Shown here: piece by piece, positions 41,868 through 52,400 of the stretch
How the letters are laid out: the number at the start of each line of letters is the position of its first letter
Position numbering within the stretch: the first letter of the stretch is position 1
DNA from: Haemophilus quentini
GTDB lineage: Bacteria; Pseudomonadota; Gammaproteobacteria; Enterobacterales; Pasteurellaceae
NCBI GenBank assembly: GCA_001752465.1
Contig: MDJB01000001.1
Location: 62,001 to 126,000 of the forward strand
Reading direction: 5' to 3'
DNA length: 64,000 bases
The notes under the pieces: model-generated
Told to the model about the DNA's origin: nothing
Database searches by the model: none
What the model saw: the letters and a program-made list of their open reading frames with translations, nothing else
Program-made: the position numbers and the translations under genes

Positions 41868-43574
41868 ATGTCGGTAAGCGTGTTTAATCGTTGTTGGTCG
41901 AAAGTGATTTTAGAAACCTTGGTGCGCCAAGGCGTTTCTCACGTTTGTATCGCGCCAGGTTCGCGTTCGACACCTTTAACTCTTGAAGCCGTACGTTTGC
42001 AAAATGCGGGTTCAGTCAATTGTCATACTCATTTTGATGAACGTGGTTTAGGTTTTTTTGCCTTGGGTATTGCTAAGGCAACTCAATCACCTGTTGCAAT
42101 TATTGTTACATCAGGCACGGCGACTGCAAACCTTTATCCCGCAATTATTGAAGCACGCCAAACCAGTGTTAATTTATTTGTTTTAACTGCCGATCGTCCA
42201 CCAGAACTTTGGGAGTGCGGCGCAAATCAGGCTATTTTGCAGCAAAATATGTTTGGTCAGTATCCGGTTGCAAATGTTAATTTACCTAAACCGAATGCTG
42301 ATTATTCTGCGCAATGGTTGATTTCTCTACTTGAACAGGCTGCCTTTCAACAAAAACAACAAGGTGGCGTTGTTCATATTAATGTACCATTTGCCGAGCC
42401 GCTTTATGATGCAACTGATGAGGCTGTAGATTCTCACCCTTGGCTGCAGCCGTTACAACGCTGGTTAATTCAAACCAAGCCTTGGATGAATGTGGAAGTG
42501 CAACAGAATGAAGTATTAATGCATGAAAATTGGGATCATTGGCGTACCAAACGTGGTGTCGTTGTGGTTGGTCAATTACCTGCAGAACAAGCGATGGGCA
42601 TTAATTCTTGGGCAAGCGCTATGGGTTGGATATTACTAACGGATATTCAATCTGGTGTTGTTCCAACTACGCCTTATGAAGATATTTGGCTCGCAAACCA
42701 AACTGTTCGTGAAAAACTTTTGCAAGCTGATATTGTGATTCAATTTGGTGCACGTTTTATTAGTAAACGAATTAATCAATTCTTACAGGCGTTTAAAGGT
42801 GAATTTTGGTTGGTTGAACAAAGCGGTAAAGCATTAGATCCTTATCATCATTCGCTTACCAGATTTAATGCAAAAGCACATCATTGGTTGCGTGCGCATC
42901 CTCCTTTACGCCAAAAGCCTTGGTTGCTTGAGCCGTTAGCTTTATCTAAATTCTGTGCGACCTTTATTGAACAGCAAGTAGGCGGAAATTTAACGGAAGC
43001 CTCGCTTGCATTACGTTTACCAACACTTTTACCTTATAACGGTGTTTTATTTTTAGGTAATAGTTTACTTGTTCGTCTGGTTGATGCGCTAACGCAATTA
43101 CCAGAAAGTTATCCCGTTTATACCAATCGTGGCGCAAGTGGAATTGATGGTTTGTTGGCTACGGCTGCGGGAATTGGTATCGGTTCAAATAAACCTGTTG
43201 TTGCAGTGATTGGCGATACGTCCACTTTATATGATTTGAATTCTTTCGCATTATTCAAAAATGTTACGCAACCAACGGTAATCTTTGTGATCAATAATAA
43301 TGGCGGTGCGATTTTTGATATGTTACCTGTGGATGAACAAATCAAAGATCAGTTCTATCGATTACCGCATAATGGTGATTTTTCTCAAATCGCGGCAATG
43401 TTCGATCTCAAATACGCTCATCCTTATACTTGGGCGGATCTTAATTCCGTTGTTAAACAGGCTTATAGTCGTCGCAAGGCAACGTTAATTGAAATTAAAA
43501 CGAGTCCGAGTGATGGTAGTAGTTTGTATAAACGCTTAATCGAGCAAATTAGTCACGCTGTGATTGGTGCTTAA
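41868..43574 (+). CDS. menD: SEPHCHC synthase MenD
   Basis: Thiamine diphosphate enzyme that joins isochorismate and 2-oxoglutarate in menaquinone synthesis. The start at 41868 (MSVSVFNRCWSKVILETLV) has GGAG 7 bases upstream and gives 568 residues; the ATG at 41850 overlaps menF by 4 bp but has a poorer site. Motifs: CIAPGSRSTPLTLEA, SGTATANLYPA and the ThDP loop GDTSTLYDLNSFALFKN to NNNGG. Confidence 0.95.
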   Translation: MSVSVFNRCWSKVILETLVRQGVSHVCIAPGSRSTPLTLEAVRLQNAGSVNCHTHFDERGLGFFALGIAKATQSPVAIIVTSGTATANLYPAIIEARQTSVNLFVLTADRPPELWECGANQAILQQNMFGQYPVANVNLPKPNADYSAQWLISLLEQAAFQQKQQGGVVHINVPFAEPLYDATDEAVDSHPWLQPLQRWLIQTKPWMNVEVQQNEVLMHENWDHWRTKRGVVVVGQLPAEQAMGINSWASAMGWILLTDIQSGVVPTTPYEDIWLANQTVREKLLQADIVIQFGARFISKRINQFLQAFKGEFWLVEQSGKALDPYHHSLTRFNAKAHHWLRAHPPLRQKPWLLEPLALSKFCATFIEQQVGGNLTEASLALRLPTLLPYNGVLFLGNSLLVRLVDALTQLPESYPVYTNRGASGIDGLLATAAGIGIGSNKPVVAVIGDTSTLYDLNSFALFKNVTQPTVIFVINNNGGAIFDMLPVDEQIKDQFYRLPHNGDFSQIAAMFDLKYAHPYTWADLNSVVKQAYSRRKATLIEIKTSPSDGSSLYKRLIEQISHAVIGA

Positions 43575-43635
43575 GTATTATGTAGGCGGGCTTTAGTCCG
43601 CCATATTTTATTATTTTCTATCAATAATCCCTTCA

Positions 43636-44379
43636 ATGATAAACATCATTTTTCTTCACGGACTTCTTGGTACAAAAAACGATTGGCAAAAAGTCATTGA
43701 AAATCTACCGTACTTTAATTGTATTGCGCTAGATTTACCTTTTCACGGGCAAGCTAAAGACATTGAAGTCACAAATTTTGAAGAAACGGCGGAGTATTTG
43801 GCTCAGCAAATTAAAAGTGCGGTAAAAAATAAACCGTATTTTCTTGTTGGGTATTCTCTAGGTGGACGGATCGCTTTGTATTATGCGCTGCAAGCTCAGG
43901 TGGAAAGATTTAATTTGCAAGGCGTTATTTTAGAAGGGGCGAATCTAGGTTTAAAAACTGATGAAGAAAAGCAGGCTCGTTTTCAACATGATTTTGCTTG
44001 GTCGCAACGTTTTATACAAGAACCACCAGGAAATGTATTAAATGATTGGTATCAACAGCCCGTGTTTTCTCATTTGACCGCAGAAGAAAGACTGCAGTTA
44101 GTTGAAAAACGAAAATCAAATTGTGGTGAAAATATTGGCAGGATGTTGCTGGCGACAAGTCTATCTAAACAATCTGATTTTAGTGAAAAAGTGCGGTTAA
44201 GTTCTTTGCCATTTTTTTATTTTTGTGGCGAACGAGATCATAAATTTCAAACTATTGCCAAAGAAAATCAAATTGATTTAGTAACTATTCCTTCCGCTGG
44301 GCATAATTCACATTTAGAAAATTCAAAATATTTCTCTAAAAAAATAGAAAATTATGTATTAAAAATTGCTAGGCCTTAG
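43636..44379 (+). CDS. menH: SHCHC synthase MenH (alpha/beta hydrolase)
   Basis: Removes pyruvate from SEPHCHC to give SHCHC. The 247-residue alpha/beta hydrolase has IIFLHGLLGTKNDW near the start, nucleophile Ser74 in VGYSLGGR, and the late histidine in PSAGHNSHLE. Its position directly after menF-menD fixes the assignment. Two uptake signals lie inside (43815-43823, 44189-44197). Confidence 0.92.
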   Translation: MINIIFLHGLLGTKNDWQKVIENLPYFNCIALDLPFHGQAKDIEVTNFEETAEYLAQQIKSAVKNKPYFLVGYSLGGRIALYYALQAQVERFNLQGVILEGANLGLKTDEEKQARFQHDFAWSQRFIQEPPGNVLNDWYQQPVFSHLTAEERLQLVEKRKSNCGENIGRMLLATSLSKQSDFSEKVRLSSLPFFYFCGERDHKFQTIAKENQIDLVTIPSAGHNSHLENSKYFSKKIENYVLKIARP

Positions 44380-44434
44380 TTAAAGTGCTAGGATTCAATC
44401 CTTTCTCTTTATAATAAACTACTAAGGAAACACA

Positions 44435-45751
44435 ATGTCTACACAACTTCGTAATAATCCGATGAAAGTGGCGTTAGCCTCGATGGTCGGTACGGCAATC
44501 GAATTTTTTGATTATTATATCTATGCAGCTGCCGCTGTATTAGTTTTCAATACGCAATTCTTCCATAGCGATGATCCGCTTTCTAATGATTTACTTTCTC
44601 TTTCTACGCTTGCTTTAGCATTTTTTGCACGTCCAATTGGTTCTGCATTATTTGGACACTTTGGCGATAAAATTGGTCGTAAAAAAACCTTGGTTGCCTC
44701 CCTTGTTTTAATGGGCGGTTCAACAGTGGTAATTGGTTTACTTCCTAACTATGCTCAAATTGGTATCTGGGCGCCAATTTTGCTTTGCGTATGCCGTGTT
44801 GGTCAAGGTATTGGACTCGGTGGCGAATGGGGTGGTGCAGCTTTAGTCGCCACAGAAAATGCGCCAGAAGGCAAACGTGCATGGTACGGCACTTTCCCTC
44901 AATTAGGTGCGCCAATTGGCTTATTTGTAGCGAATGCAACATTCTTCTTAGTTAGCTATTTCCTCGGTCAAGATGCCCTTGTGGAATGGGCATGGCGTAT
45001 TCCGTTTGTATCTTCTGTTTTATTGGTCGCTGTCGGCTTATATGTTCGCTTAACTTTGCATGAAAGCCATGTATTTGTGGAAGCGGAGCAAAAAGGCAAA
45101 AAATTGAATGCGCCAGTGAGTGTTGTTTTTACTAAACACTTAAAACCAATGATTATTGGCACATTTATCATGGTGGCAACTTATTCTCTGTTTTACATTA
45201 TGACGGCTTTTGCTCAGGCATATTCTCGAACTGCACCAAAGCTTTCTGAAGCAGGTTATGCGCTTGGCTTAGGTATCCCAGCAAATACATTTACTGGCTT
45301 GTTATTAATTAGTGCTATTGTATTTGGTATTTTTATCAGTATTTCTGGTGTTTATGCCGATAAAATCGGTCGCCGTAAATGGTTAATTTGGGTGACGGTG
45401 GCTGTTGGTGTACTTGGTTTAACAATGCCATTCTTCTTAGAAAATGGTACCCCAATGAGCGTATTTGCATTTTTAGTAATTGGTATGGCGATCATGGGGA
45501 TGACATTTGGTCCAATGGCTGCGCTATTACCAGAATTATTTCCAACGGAAGTGCGTTATTCAGGCGCATCTCTCGCCTATAATTTAGCATCAATTATTGG
45601 TGCAACGATTGCGGCGATGATTTCTTTAAAAATTAATGCATCATTTGGTGTGATGGGCGTAGGTATTTATTTAGCAATCAATGCCCTCATGACGCTATTG
45701 GCATTATTAGCGTCAAAAGAAACTAAAAATGTAGATTTAACACAAATCTAA
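44435..45751 (+). CDS. MHS-family major facilitator transporter (ProP/ShiA-like)
   Basis: A 438-residue, 12-helix major facilitator of the metabolite:H+ symporter family. Motifs: IEFFDYYIYAAAAVLVF at the first helix, FGHFGDKIGRKKTL between helices 2 and 3, VGQGIGLGGEWGGAAL, and the mirrored GVYADKIGRRKWL in the second half. Members carry proline/betaine, shikimate, citrate or other carboxylates; I cannot assign the substrate from sequence alone. It seems transcribed alone, 55 bp after menH. An IS remnant follows directly. Confidence 0.85.
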   Translation: MSTQLRNNPMKVALASMVGTAIEFFDYYIYAAAAVLVFNTQFFHSDDPLSNDLLSLSTLALAFFARPIGSALFGHFGDKIGRKKTLVASLVLMGGSTVVIGLLPNYAQIGIWAPILLCVCRVGQGIGLGGEWGGAALVATENAPEGKRAWYGTFPQLGAPIGLFVANATFFLVSYFLGQDALVEWAWRIPFVSSVLLVAVGLYVRLTLHESHVFVEAEQKGKKLNAPVSVVFTKHLKPMIIGTFIMVATYSLFYIMTAFAQAYSRTAPKLSEAGYALGLGIPANTFTGLLLISAIVFGIFISISGVYADKIGRRKWLIWVTVAVGVLGLTMPFFLENGTPMSVFAFLVIGMAIMGMTFGPMAALLPELFPTEVRYSGASLAYNLASIIGATIAAMISLKINASFGVMGVGIYLAINALMTLLALLASKETKNVDLTQI

Positions 45752-45783
45752 TCCTAGTTAAGAAAAAAAGAGCGGTGAAAATT

Positions 45784-47004
45784 TGATCTGCACTCTAAAA
45801 GTTGGACTCAACAACCAACAATTGAGGTGCAGATTTTTTTATGGGTAAACATTACACAATAGAATTTAAATTGGCTCTCCACTCTATTTTGAATGGAAAA
45901 ATGAGTATTAGAGAAGCTGCGCGTTTTTACAATATTCCTTCCAACGCCCTAGTCGGGACGTGGTTAAAACGGTTTGAAAAAGTGGCATAAAAGAACTTAT
46001 TCCCCGTAAACCATCAGGACGACCGCCGATGAAACCCAAATATGCAAAAATGCCACCTCCACCCAAAACTGAAGAAGAGCGTTTACGCCTGAGAATTTTA
46101 CAGCTTGAAGCCTACCTAAATGAATTGAGAAGGCTCAGATTTCAGGACGAAGCCGAGTAAAGGAAATTATCCAAAGGTTAAGAACACGCTATCCGTTAAA
46201 ATGGCTTTTAGGCTTTGCACAGTTAGCGCGTAGTACATTTTTTGCTAAACTTCAGATTAAACTAGATAAGGGTGAGCAGCTGAAAAAGGCCATTAAACGC
46301 ATCAAAGCCAATCATCTTGATTATGTCTACCGACGTGTTCATGCCAGCCTGCTAACGGTAAATTACAAGAAAATCCAACGTCTAATGCTGGTATTCGGAC
46401 GCCAAGTGCGGTCAAGAAAACGCAAGAAATTCACGACCTATCGAGGAACAATAGGCCATATTTCTCCGAATCGTCTTGAGCGTGATTTTACGGCAACTGC
46501 CCCGAATCAATAGTGGGTAACAGATATCACGGAGTTTAAAGCGAAAGATAGGGGGAGTCTATTTATCCCCTATTTTAGACTTATTTAACAATGAGATAGT
46601 CGCCTTTAATCTCAGTTACTTGCTGAATTGGGCACAAGTCAATGTTAAAGATGGCGAGCAAACGCCAGAATAAGGTTGAGGGCTTGATTTTACATTCAGA
46701 CTAAGGTAGCAGTATGAGATGAGTGCTTACACCGAATATTTGCCGAGAAAGGTATAATTCAAAGTATGTCAAGAAAAGAGAATTGCTTAGATAACGCAGC
46801 AATGGAAAGTTTCTTTGGAGATTAAAAACGGGAATGCTTTTACAAGTGGGAATTTAAAACGAAAGAAGAGATAGTTGAATCGGTAAGGGATTATTTGGAC
46901 TATTATAACCACCGTCGAATCCAACTGAAATTAAAAGGGCTGAGTCTGATACAATATCGTTGTCAGTCCTTGAATTAATCGTCTAGATTTTTGGGGGCAG
47001 ATCA
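45784..47004 (+). mobile_element. Decayed IS3-family (IS150-like) element, copy 3
   Basis: The best-preserved IS copy. Terminal repeats begin TGATCTGCA on the left, and TGATCTGCCCCC when the right end (46989-47004) is reversed. OrfA starts at 45841 (MGKHYTIEFKLALHSILNGK, then SIREAARFYNIP) and has lost frame by 45990; it resumes ELIPRKPSGRPPMKPKYAKM and ends DEAE at about 46160. OrfB is readable in pieces (SPNRLERDF; then a stop within NQWVTDITEF, the first DDE aspartate region; then YNHRRIQLKLKGLSPIQYR-like end near 46910-46970). An uptake signal (46404-46412) lies inside. OrfA differs from copies 1, 2 and 4, so this is a second element type. Confidence 0.82.
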
Positions 47005-47022
47005 TTTTTTGACTAAATTTAT

Positions 47023-47802
47023 TTAGCCGTTTTTATTTTTAGCGGCTTTATAAAGCTCCATCGCTTCAGGTAATAAACGTTGTAAGTTTTCTTGACGAGA
47101 CTGATCACTAGGATGAGTAGATGCTAACACATCAAGAGCACCTCGAGAACCACCAGACACTTTTGCCATTTTTTGCCACAATCCTGGCGCGACCTGTGGG
47201 TTGTATCCAGAACGAGCCATTAACATTAATCCTACTTCATCCGCTTCAGTTTCAGCACTACGAGAATAAGGTTTGTCTAAAGCAAAATCTTTAGTAAGCG
47301 AAACTAAATCTGTCACATCCGTCCCAACTGCAATAGATAATGCTGTTCCTCCAATGGCTCCAACAATATTACTCACGGTTCCAAAGTTAGTTTTAGCTTT
47401 ACCATGTTCTTTTAATGCATGAGCCATTTCATGCCCCATTACAACTGCGATCTCATTATCATTAAGTTGTAAGGTATCAACTAACCCAGTATAGAATGCC
47501 ATTTTACCGCCCGGCATTGCCCAAGCATTCAATTCTTTTGACTTAATAACATTAATTTGCCAGTTAAACTGCTGTCCAGTTTCATTAGCTTGGTTTGCAT
47601 AATTCACCATTTTATGAAACACATGGTGAATTCGTTTTGCAGTATTTGATGAAGTATCAATTGCACCCTGAGTACGAATTTTTCCCATTTCTTGTGCATA
47701 ACTACTCGCAGCCTCTCGATTTATAGAAGCCGAATCAGCACAAGCCGTTATAAGTGAACTAGCTAATAGCGCAAAAGCAAAACTTTTAAGTTGTTTTTTC
47801 AT
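47023..47802 (-). CDS. loiP: M48-family metalloprotease lipoprotein (LoiP-like)
   Basis: A 259-residue lipoprotein (MKKQLKSFAFALLASSLITAC, Cys21) with the zinc motif HEMAH in VVMGHEMAHALKEHG and the third-ligand glutamate in SAETEADEVGLMLMARSGYNP. LoiP (YggG) of E. coli is an outer-membrane Phe-Phe-cleaving protease linked to the cell envelope. The closely related BepA is longer with TPRs, absent here. Divergent from mtr; IS copy 3 ends 19 bp after its stop. Confidence 0.9.
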   Translation of the reverse strand: MKKQLKSFAFALLASSLITACADSASINREAASSYAQEMGKIRTQGAIDTSSNTAKRIHHVFHKMVNYANQANETGQQFNWQINVIKSKELNAWAMPGGKMAFYTGLVDTLQLNDNEIAVVMGHEMAHALKEHGKAKTNFGTVSNIVGAIGGTALSIAVGTDVTDLVSLTKDFALDKPYSRSAETEADEVGLMLMARSGYNPQVAPGLWQKMAKVSGGSRGALDVLASTHPSDQSRQENLQRLLPEAMELYKAAKNKNG

Positions 47803-47867
47803 AAGTCATCCTTTTTTGAACTGAAGCAGATTATATAAATTTATTATTTTTTGTCGATATAAATATA

Positions 47868-47903
47868 TTGCACTTTCCTTTTGCACTACTATAATAGTGC
47901 AAA
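47868..47903 (+). promoter_or_regulatory. mtr promoter with overlapping TrpR-like operator
   Basis: A sigma-70 promoter is visible: TTGCAC at 47868-47873, a 16-bp spacer and TATAAT at 47890-47895. The -10 sits in a palindrome, GCACTACTATAATAGTGC (47883-47900), whose arms extend to 9 bases (47880-47888 and 47895-47903). It matches the E. coli TrpR operator GTACTAGTTAACTAGTAC at 12 of 18 positions with intact outer half-sites. E. coli mtr is TrpR-repressed, so tryptophan repression is the natural inference. Confidence 0.7.
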
Positions 47904-47922
47904 TTTATTTTAGAGGCATTTT

Positions 47923-49179
47923 ATGACACAACAAAGATCACCTTCTCTCTTAGGCGGCGCGATGATCATCGCTGGTACAGCTATTGGTGCAGGCATGCTG
48001 GCTAACCCAACTTCAACGGCTGGTGTATGGTTTATTGGTTCGATTCTCGCTTTAATTTATACTTGGTTTTGTATGACGACATCAGGATTAATGATCCTAG
48101 AAGCTAATCTACATTATCCAACAGGTTCAAGTTTTGACACCATCGTTAAAGATTTATTAGGAAAAAGTTGGAATATTATCAATGGCCTTTCCGTTGCTTT
48201 CGTCTTGTATATTTTGACTTATGCCTACATAACCTCAGGTGGAGGCATTACACAAAATCTGCTCAACCAAGCGTTCAGTTCTGCTGAAAGTGCGGTGGAT
48301 ATTGGAAGAACTTCAGGCTCTTTAATTTTCTGCCTTATCCTTGCAGCCTTCGTGTGGCTTTCAACCAAAGCTGTGGATCGTTTCACAACCGTGTTAATTG
48401 TCGGGATGGTAGTTGCTTTTTTCCTTTCTACTACCGGTTTATTAAGCTCTGTAAAAACAGAAGTTTTATTCAATACCGTTGCTGAAGGCGAGCAAATATA
48501 TTTACCTTATTTATTCACCGCACTTCCAGTGTGCTTAGTGTCTTTTGGTTTCCATGGAAATGTGCCGAGCTTAGTAAAATATTACAACCGTGATGGTCTA
48601 CGAGTCATGAAATCAATCTTCATCGGTACGGGATTAGCACTCGTAATTTATATTTTATGGCAACTTGCTGTGCAAGGTAATTTGCCACGCAACGAATTTG
48701 CTCCAGTAATTGAAAAAGGCGGTGATGTTTCCGCATTACTAGAGGCATTACATAAATATATTGAAGTGGAATACCTTGCCGTCGCATTAAATTTCTTTGC
48801 TTATATGGCGATTGCCACATCATTCTTAGGCGTAACTTTAGGTTTATTTGACTATATTGCTGATCTGTTTAAATTTGACGACAGCTTATCTGGTAGAACA
48901 AAAACAGCACTCGTTACTTTTTTACCGCCATTATTGCTAAGCCTACAATTCCCTTATGGCTTTGTGATTGCCATTGGTTATGCTGGGTTAGCTGCAACCA
49001 TTTGGGCTGCAATCGTACCTGCACTTCTTGCTAAAGCAAGTCGCCAAAAATTTCCATTAGCGAGTTATAAAGTTTACGGTGGCAATTTTATGATTGGCTT
49101 TGTGATCTTATTCGGTGTGTTAAATATTGTGGCACAAGTCGGTGCAAACTTAGGATGGTTTGCCAATTTCACAGGATAA
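47923..49179 (+). CDS. mtr: Tryptophan-specific permease (Mtr type)
   Basis: Inner-membrane aromatic amino acid/H+ symporter of 418 residues with 11 predicted helices. The opening GGAMIIAGTAIGAGMLANP is the HAAAP signature. The choice of tryptophan (Mtr/TnaB) over tyrosine rests on overall resemblance (IYTWFCMTTSGLMILEANLH) and the TrpR-like operator upstream. Two uptake signals lie inside (48288-48296, 48517-48525). Confidence 0.88.
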   Translation: MTQQRSPSLLGGAMIIAGTAIGAGMLANPTSTAGVWFIGSILALIYTWFCMTTSGLMILEANLHYPTGSSFDTIVKDLLGKSWNIINGLSVAFVLYILTYAYITSGGGITQNLLNQAFSSAESAVDIGRTSGSLIFCLILAAFVWLSTKAVDRFTTVLIVGMVVAFFLSTTGLLSSVKTEVLFNTVAEGEQIYLPYLFTALPVCLVSFGFHGNVPSLVKYYNRDGLRVMKSIFIGTGLALVIYILWQLAVQGNLPRNEFAPVIEKGGDVSALLEALHKYIEVEYLAVALNFFAYMAIATSFLGVTLGLFDYIADLFKFDDSLSGRTKTALVTFLPPLLLSLQFPYGFVIAIGYAGLAATIWAAIVPALLAKASRQKFPLASYKVYGGNFMIGFVILFGVLNIVAQVGANLGWFANFTG

Positions 49180-49209
49180 GTTTTACTCGATACAATAAAG
49201 GTGTATAAC

Positions 49210-49420
49210 TGATTAACTCTCAAAAAGTTAGATTGTTAAATTAAGGACTGAGTTCTGTAACTCACAGGGCTTAGTCCTTTTATTTTACACTGAAAGCAAT
49301 TTTTACTGTGTTAAAGATCAAAAATTGATCACTTGTTGTTTAAATGACGGGGGATTTAACCATAAAAAATTTGCACCTTAATCAGTTGATTGTTTCGTTC
49401 AACTTTTGGGGTGCAAATCA
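49210..49420 (-). mobile_element. MITE-like 211-bp derivative of the IS3-family element (copy 4)
   Basis: Only the two ends remain, joined directly. The right end (49210-49295) reads TGATTAACTCTCAAAAAGTT onward like copy 2 from 38443. The left end (49296-49420) reads in reverse TGATTTGCACCCCAAAAGTT, like the left end of copy 1. The inner 1 kb, including all of OrfB, is missing. It lies between mtr and iga. Such end-only forms can be moved by a transposase acting in trans, though none is intact in this window. Confidence 0.75.
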
Positions 49421-49464
49421 TACATAGGGCTTTGCCATCTATAACGCTAATTCAAAGAGGCGTA

Positions 49465-52400
49465 TTAAAAACTAAAACTTAGTTTTACTTCAGCAGTTTT
49501 TTGTTTCTCTGCTTGTTTCGCTTTTGTTAATCCGCCAATTAAACTTAATTTTACATTATGGTATTTCAATTTAAGGCCTGCATTATATTGTTGTTGATTT
49601 TCAACGTTGTAAGCAAAATCATATTCATTTACGTTAATTTTTCCGTTGCCTTGATTTACATCATATCGAGTAGACAAAATTGGTGTAATGGAAAACTCGC
49701 CTAAGTTATAGGTATAACTTAAATCAAGTTGAGCAAAGGTTGTTTTGACGGATATAGGGTTTACTCTAATGCAATCTTGACCTAATGCAAAATTAGAGCT
49801 TGATAAGTAGCCATAACGAATACCTACACTTGGTTTAACCCCTAAATTCCCTATGTTAAACGCTTTGCCAGCTATTAGGCCTATTTGTGTGGTATAACGA
49901 TCAAATTTAGCATTATTATTGGTTTGTAGGTTGCTTTGGAACTTGCCGTAGCCTAAATCAATACCCAAATACCAATGATTATCTGCATAATATTTAGAAT
50001 AGAAATTAACTTGTGCTAGAGTAGTTTTACTTGTTGCCTCATCAAGGTTGTTACTATTCCGAACGTAAGTCAATATACCGCCTAGTTGAATATTTTTTGT
50101 AACAGATTTATCTAAGCCTAACTGGTTTCTTACACTTTGAGAACTAAAACGACGATATTGGCTTGAGGAATAATTTTCGTTCATCGAAGAATTAGATACC
50201 CAAACGCTGTATTGCCCCTCATTATTCATTTCTAGTTGATTAATATGTTGAGAAATCGCTTTTCCAACATTTAATGCAACAAATTGTGCTTTTGCCATTG
50301 AGTCAGAAAGTACAGAATTGGTGTTTTTACTAATGAGATCTCGCAGTTCAGGTTGAACTGTGCTAGCAGTATTGCTTTTTGGTTGAGCAGTTTTCTCAGG
50401 GCGTTTTTCTGGTGTTACCGTTTCTGCCGCCATATTTTCAGGTTGAGCTTTTTCTGATTTGCCTGCTTCAGGCTGAGTAGAATTGTCAGTCGTACTCACT
50501 TCTGGTTGAGCAGTTCCCTCAGGGCGTTTTTCAGGCGTTACTGTTTCTACTGCTGTATTTTCAGGTTGAGCTTTTTCTGATTTGCCTGCTTCAGGCTGAG
50601 TAGCATTATCAGTCACACTCACTTCTGGTTGAGCGGTTTCCTCAGGGCGTTTTTCAGGCGTTACTGTTTCTATCACTGTATTTTCAGGTTGAGCTTTTTC
50701 TGATTTGCCTGCTTCAGGCTGAGTAGCATTATCAGTCACACTCACTTCTGGTTGAGCAGTTTCCTCAGGGCGTTTTTCAGGCGTTACTGTTTCTGCCACC
50801 GTATTTTCAGGTTGAGATTTTTCTGATTTGCCTGCTTCAGGCTGAGTTGAATTATCAGTCGCACCCACTTCTGGTTGAGCAGTTTCCTCAGGGCGTTTTT
50901 CAGGCGTTACTGTTTCTGCCACCGTATTTTCAGGTTGAGATTTTTCTGATTTGTTTGTTTCAGGCTGAGTAGAATTATTAGTCATACTCACTTCTGGTTG
51001 AGCGGTTTCCTCAGAGTGTTTTTCAGGCGTTACTGTTTCTGCCACTGTATTTTCAGGTTGAGCTGTTCCTGATTTATTTACTTCAGACTGAGAGGAAGTT
51101 TCAGTCTCTTCAGGTTTATTTTGCGGTTCAACAGCCTCTACTTTTTTGTAAGTAATAATATAAGCATTTTTTCCGCTGGATTTCATTTCGGTCGCAATTA
51201 ATCCATTAAAAGGTTTTTTATTTTTATCAAGTGAATTATTAAATGCGGATTTTAATACAACGTATTCTGCTAAGATTTCCCCATCTGGGCTTTGATGTGT
51301 AATCATTACTTGCTCAGGTATATCAATAACAATTGAATGTCCTATGTCAGTTCTATTAAAATCGTTATCTTGATTTTTTGGGGCTACATTTGTGGTCGTC
51401 GCAGAATTTGGAGTGGGTAGAGGAGTATCAACAACATTAACTGTTTCTTCATTTTTATGATCTACTTGAGTAGCCTCTGTGGTTTGATGTCTTTTTTCAA
51501 CTTCTGAATTATATAAGCGATAAATTCCATTATCTTTACGTAATTCATATTTCCAAGCACCTAAATCAACGGTATTCCCAACTAATGACACATTTAAATT
51601 ATCTTTTTGAGCATTTGAAGCATCTAAAAGCGTGAGTTCATTGTGATTAGGTTCTCCTGTTTTACTTTTCACATTTAATTTAAAATCACCTGAAGCAGAG
51701 TTTTTTACCACTACTTTATCGCCTTGCTTATCAGTAAGATCAGTCAAGTAATAGAAATGCCCATTGCCTGATAAGTTATTCACAGTCAGCGTGTTATATT
51801 TTTTCACACTGTTTTCATTCTCTGCTGTATTTAAACGAATATGTCCATTGTCTACATTTAAGTGATTAACATTGCTATCGCCAGTTAAATACCATTTACT
51901 ATTTTCAGTTAAACGTACTTGGCTGTTTCCACCTGCCTGAATTGAGCCATGCAAATTGGCTTTGCCTAAGGTAAAGCTTGCACTTTCGGTTAAATTTACA
52001 TTACCGCGCAAATTAGTTGGATTAAAACTATTGAGTGCTTTTGTAGATAAAGTACCATTATGGCAAGTCACATAGCCCGTATAGTCAGAACGTACACAAA
52101 CCGTATCCCCAGCTTTATAGCCAATATGCACTTGCGCATTATCTGAGGCTGTGACATTTGAAGTAATATTTGCAACATTGCGTCCTGAATAAAGGGTGGC
52201 ATTGCCATTCACTTTTATTACGGTTGCTTTAAAAGTGCGGTCAATCCAGTCATCTTCTACCACTACTTCATTATTTTCAGTAAAGTGTTGATCTTTTTCC
52301 GTTGAAGAAATATTAGCAATATCTCTTGCGTGTGGTGTTGGTCTGCCGGAAAGGAATAATGTACCTTTTTCAACTTTTAATTCACCGTTAAGGTTTGTTC

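Noticed and set aside
50390-51065. Regular 123-bp repeats that superficially resemble a CRISPR array
   Set aside because: The repeats are contiguous, in frame and without unique spacers, and they code for the Pro/Glu-rich iga linker. No cas genes are nearby.
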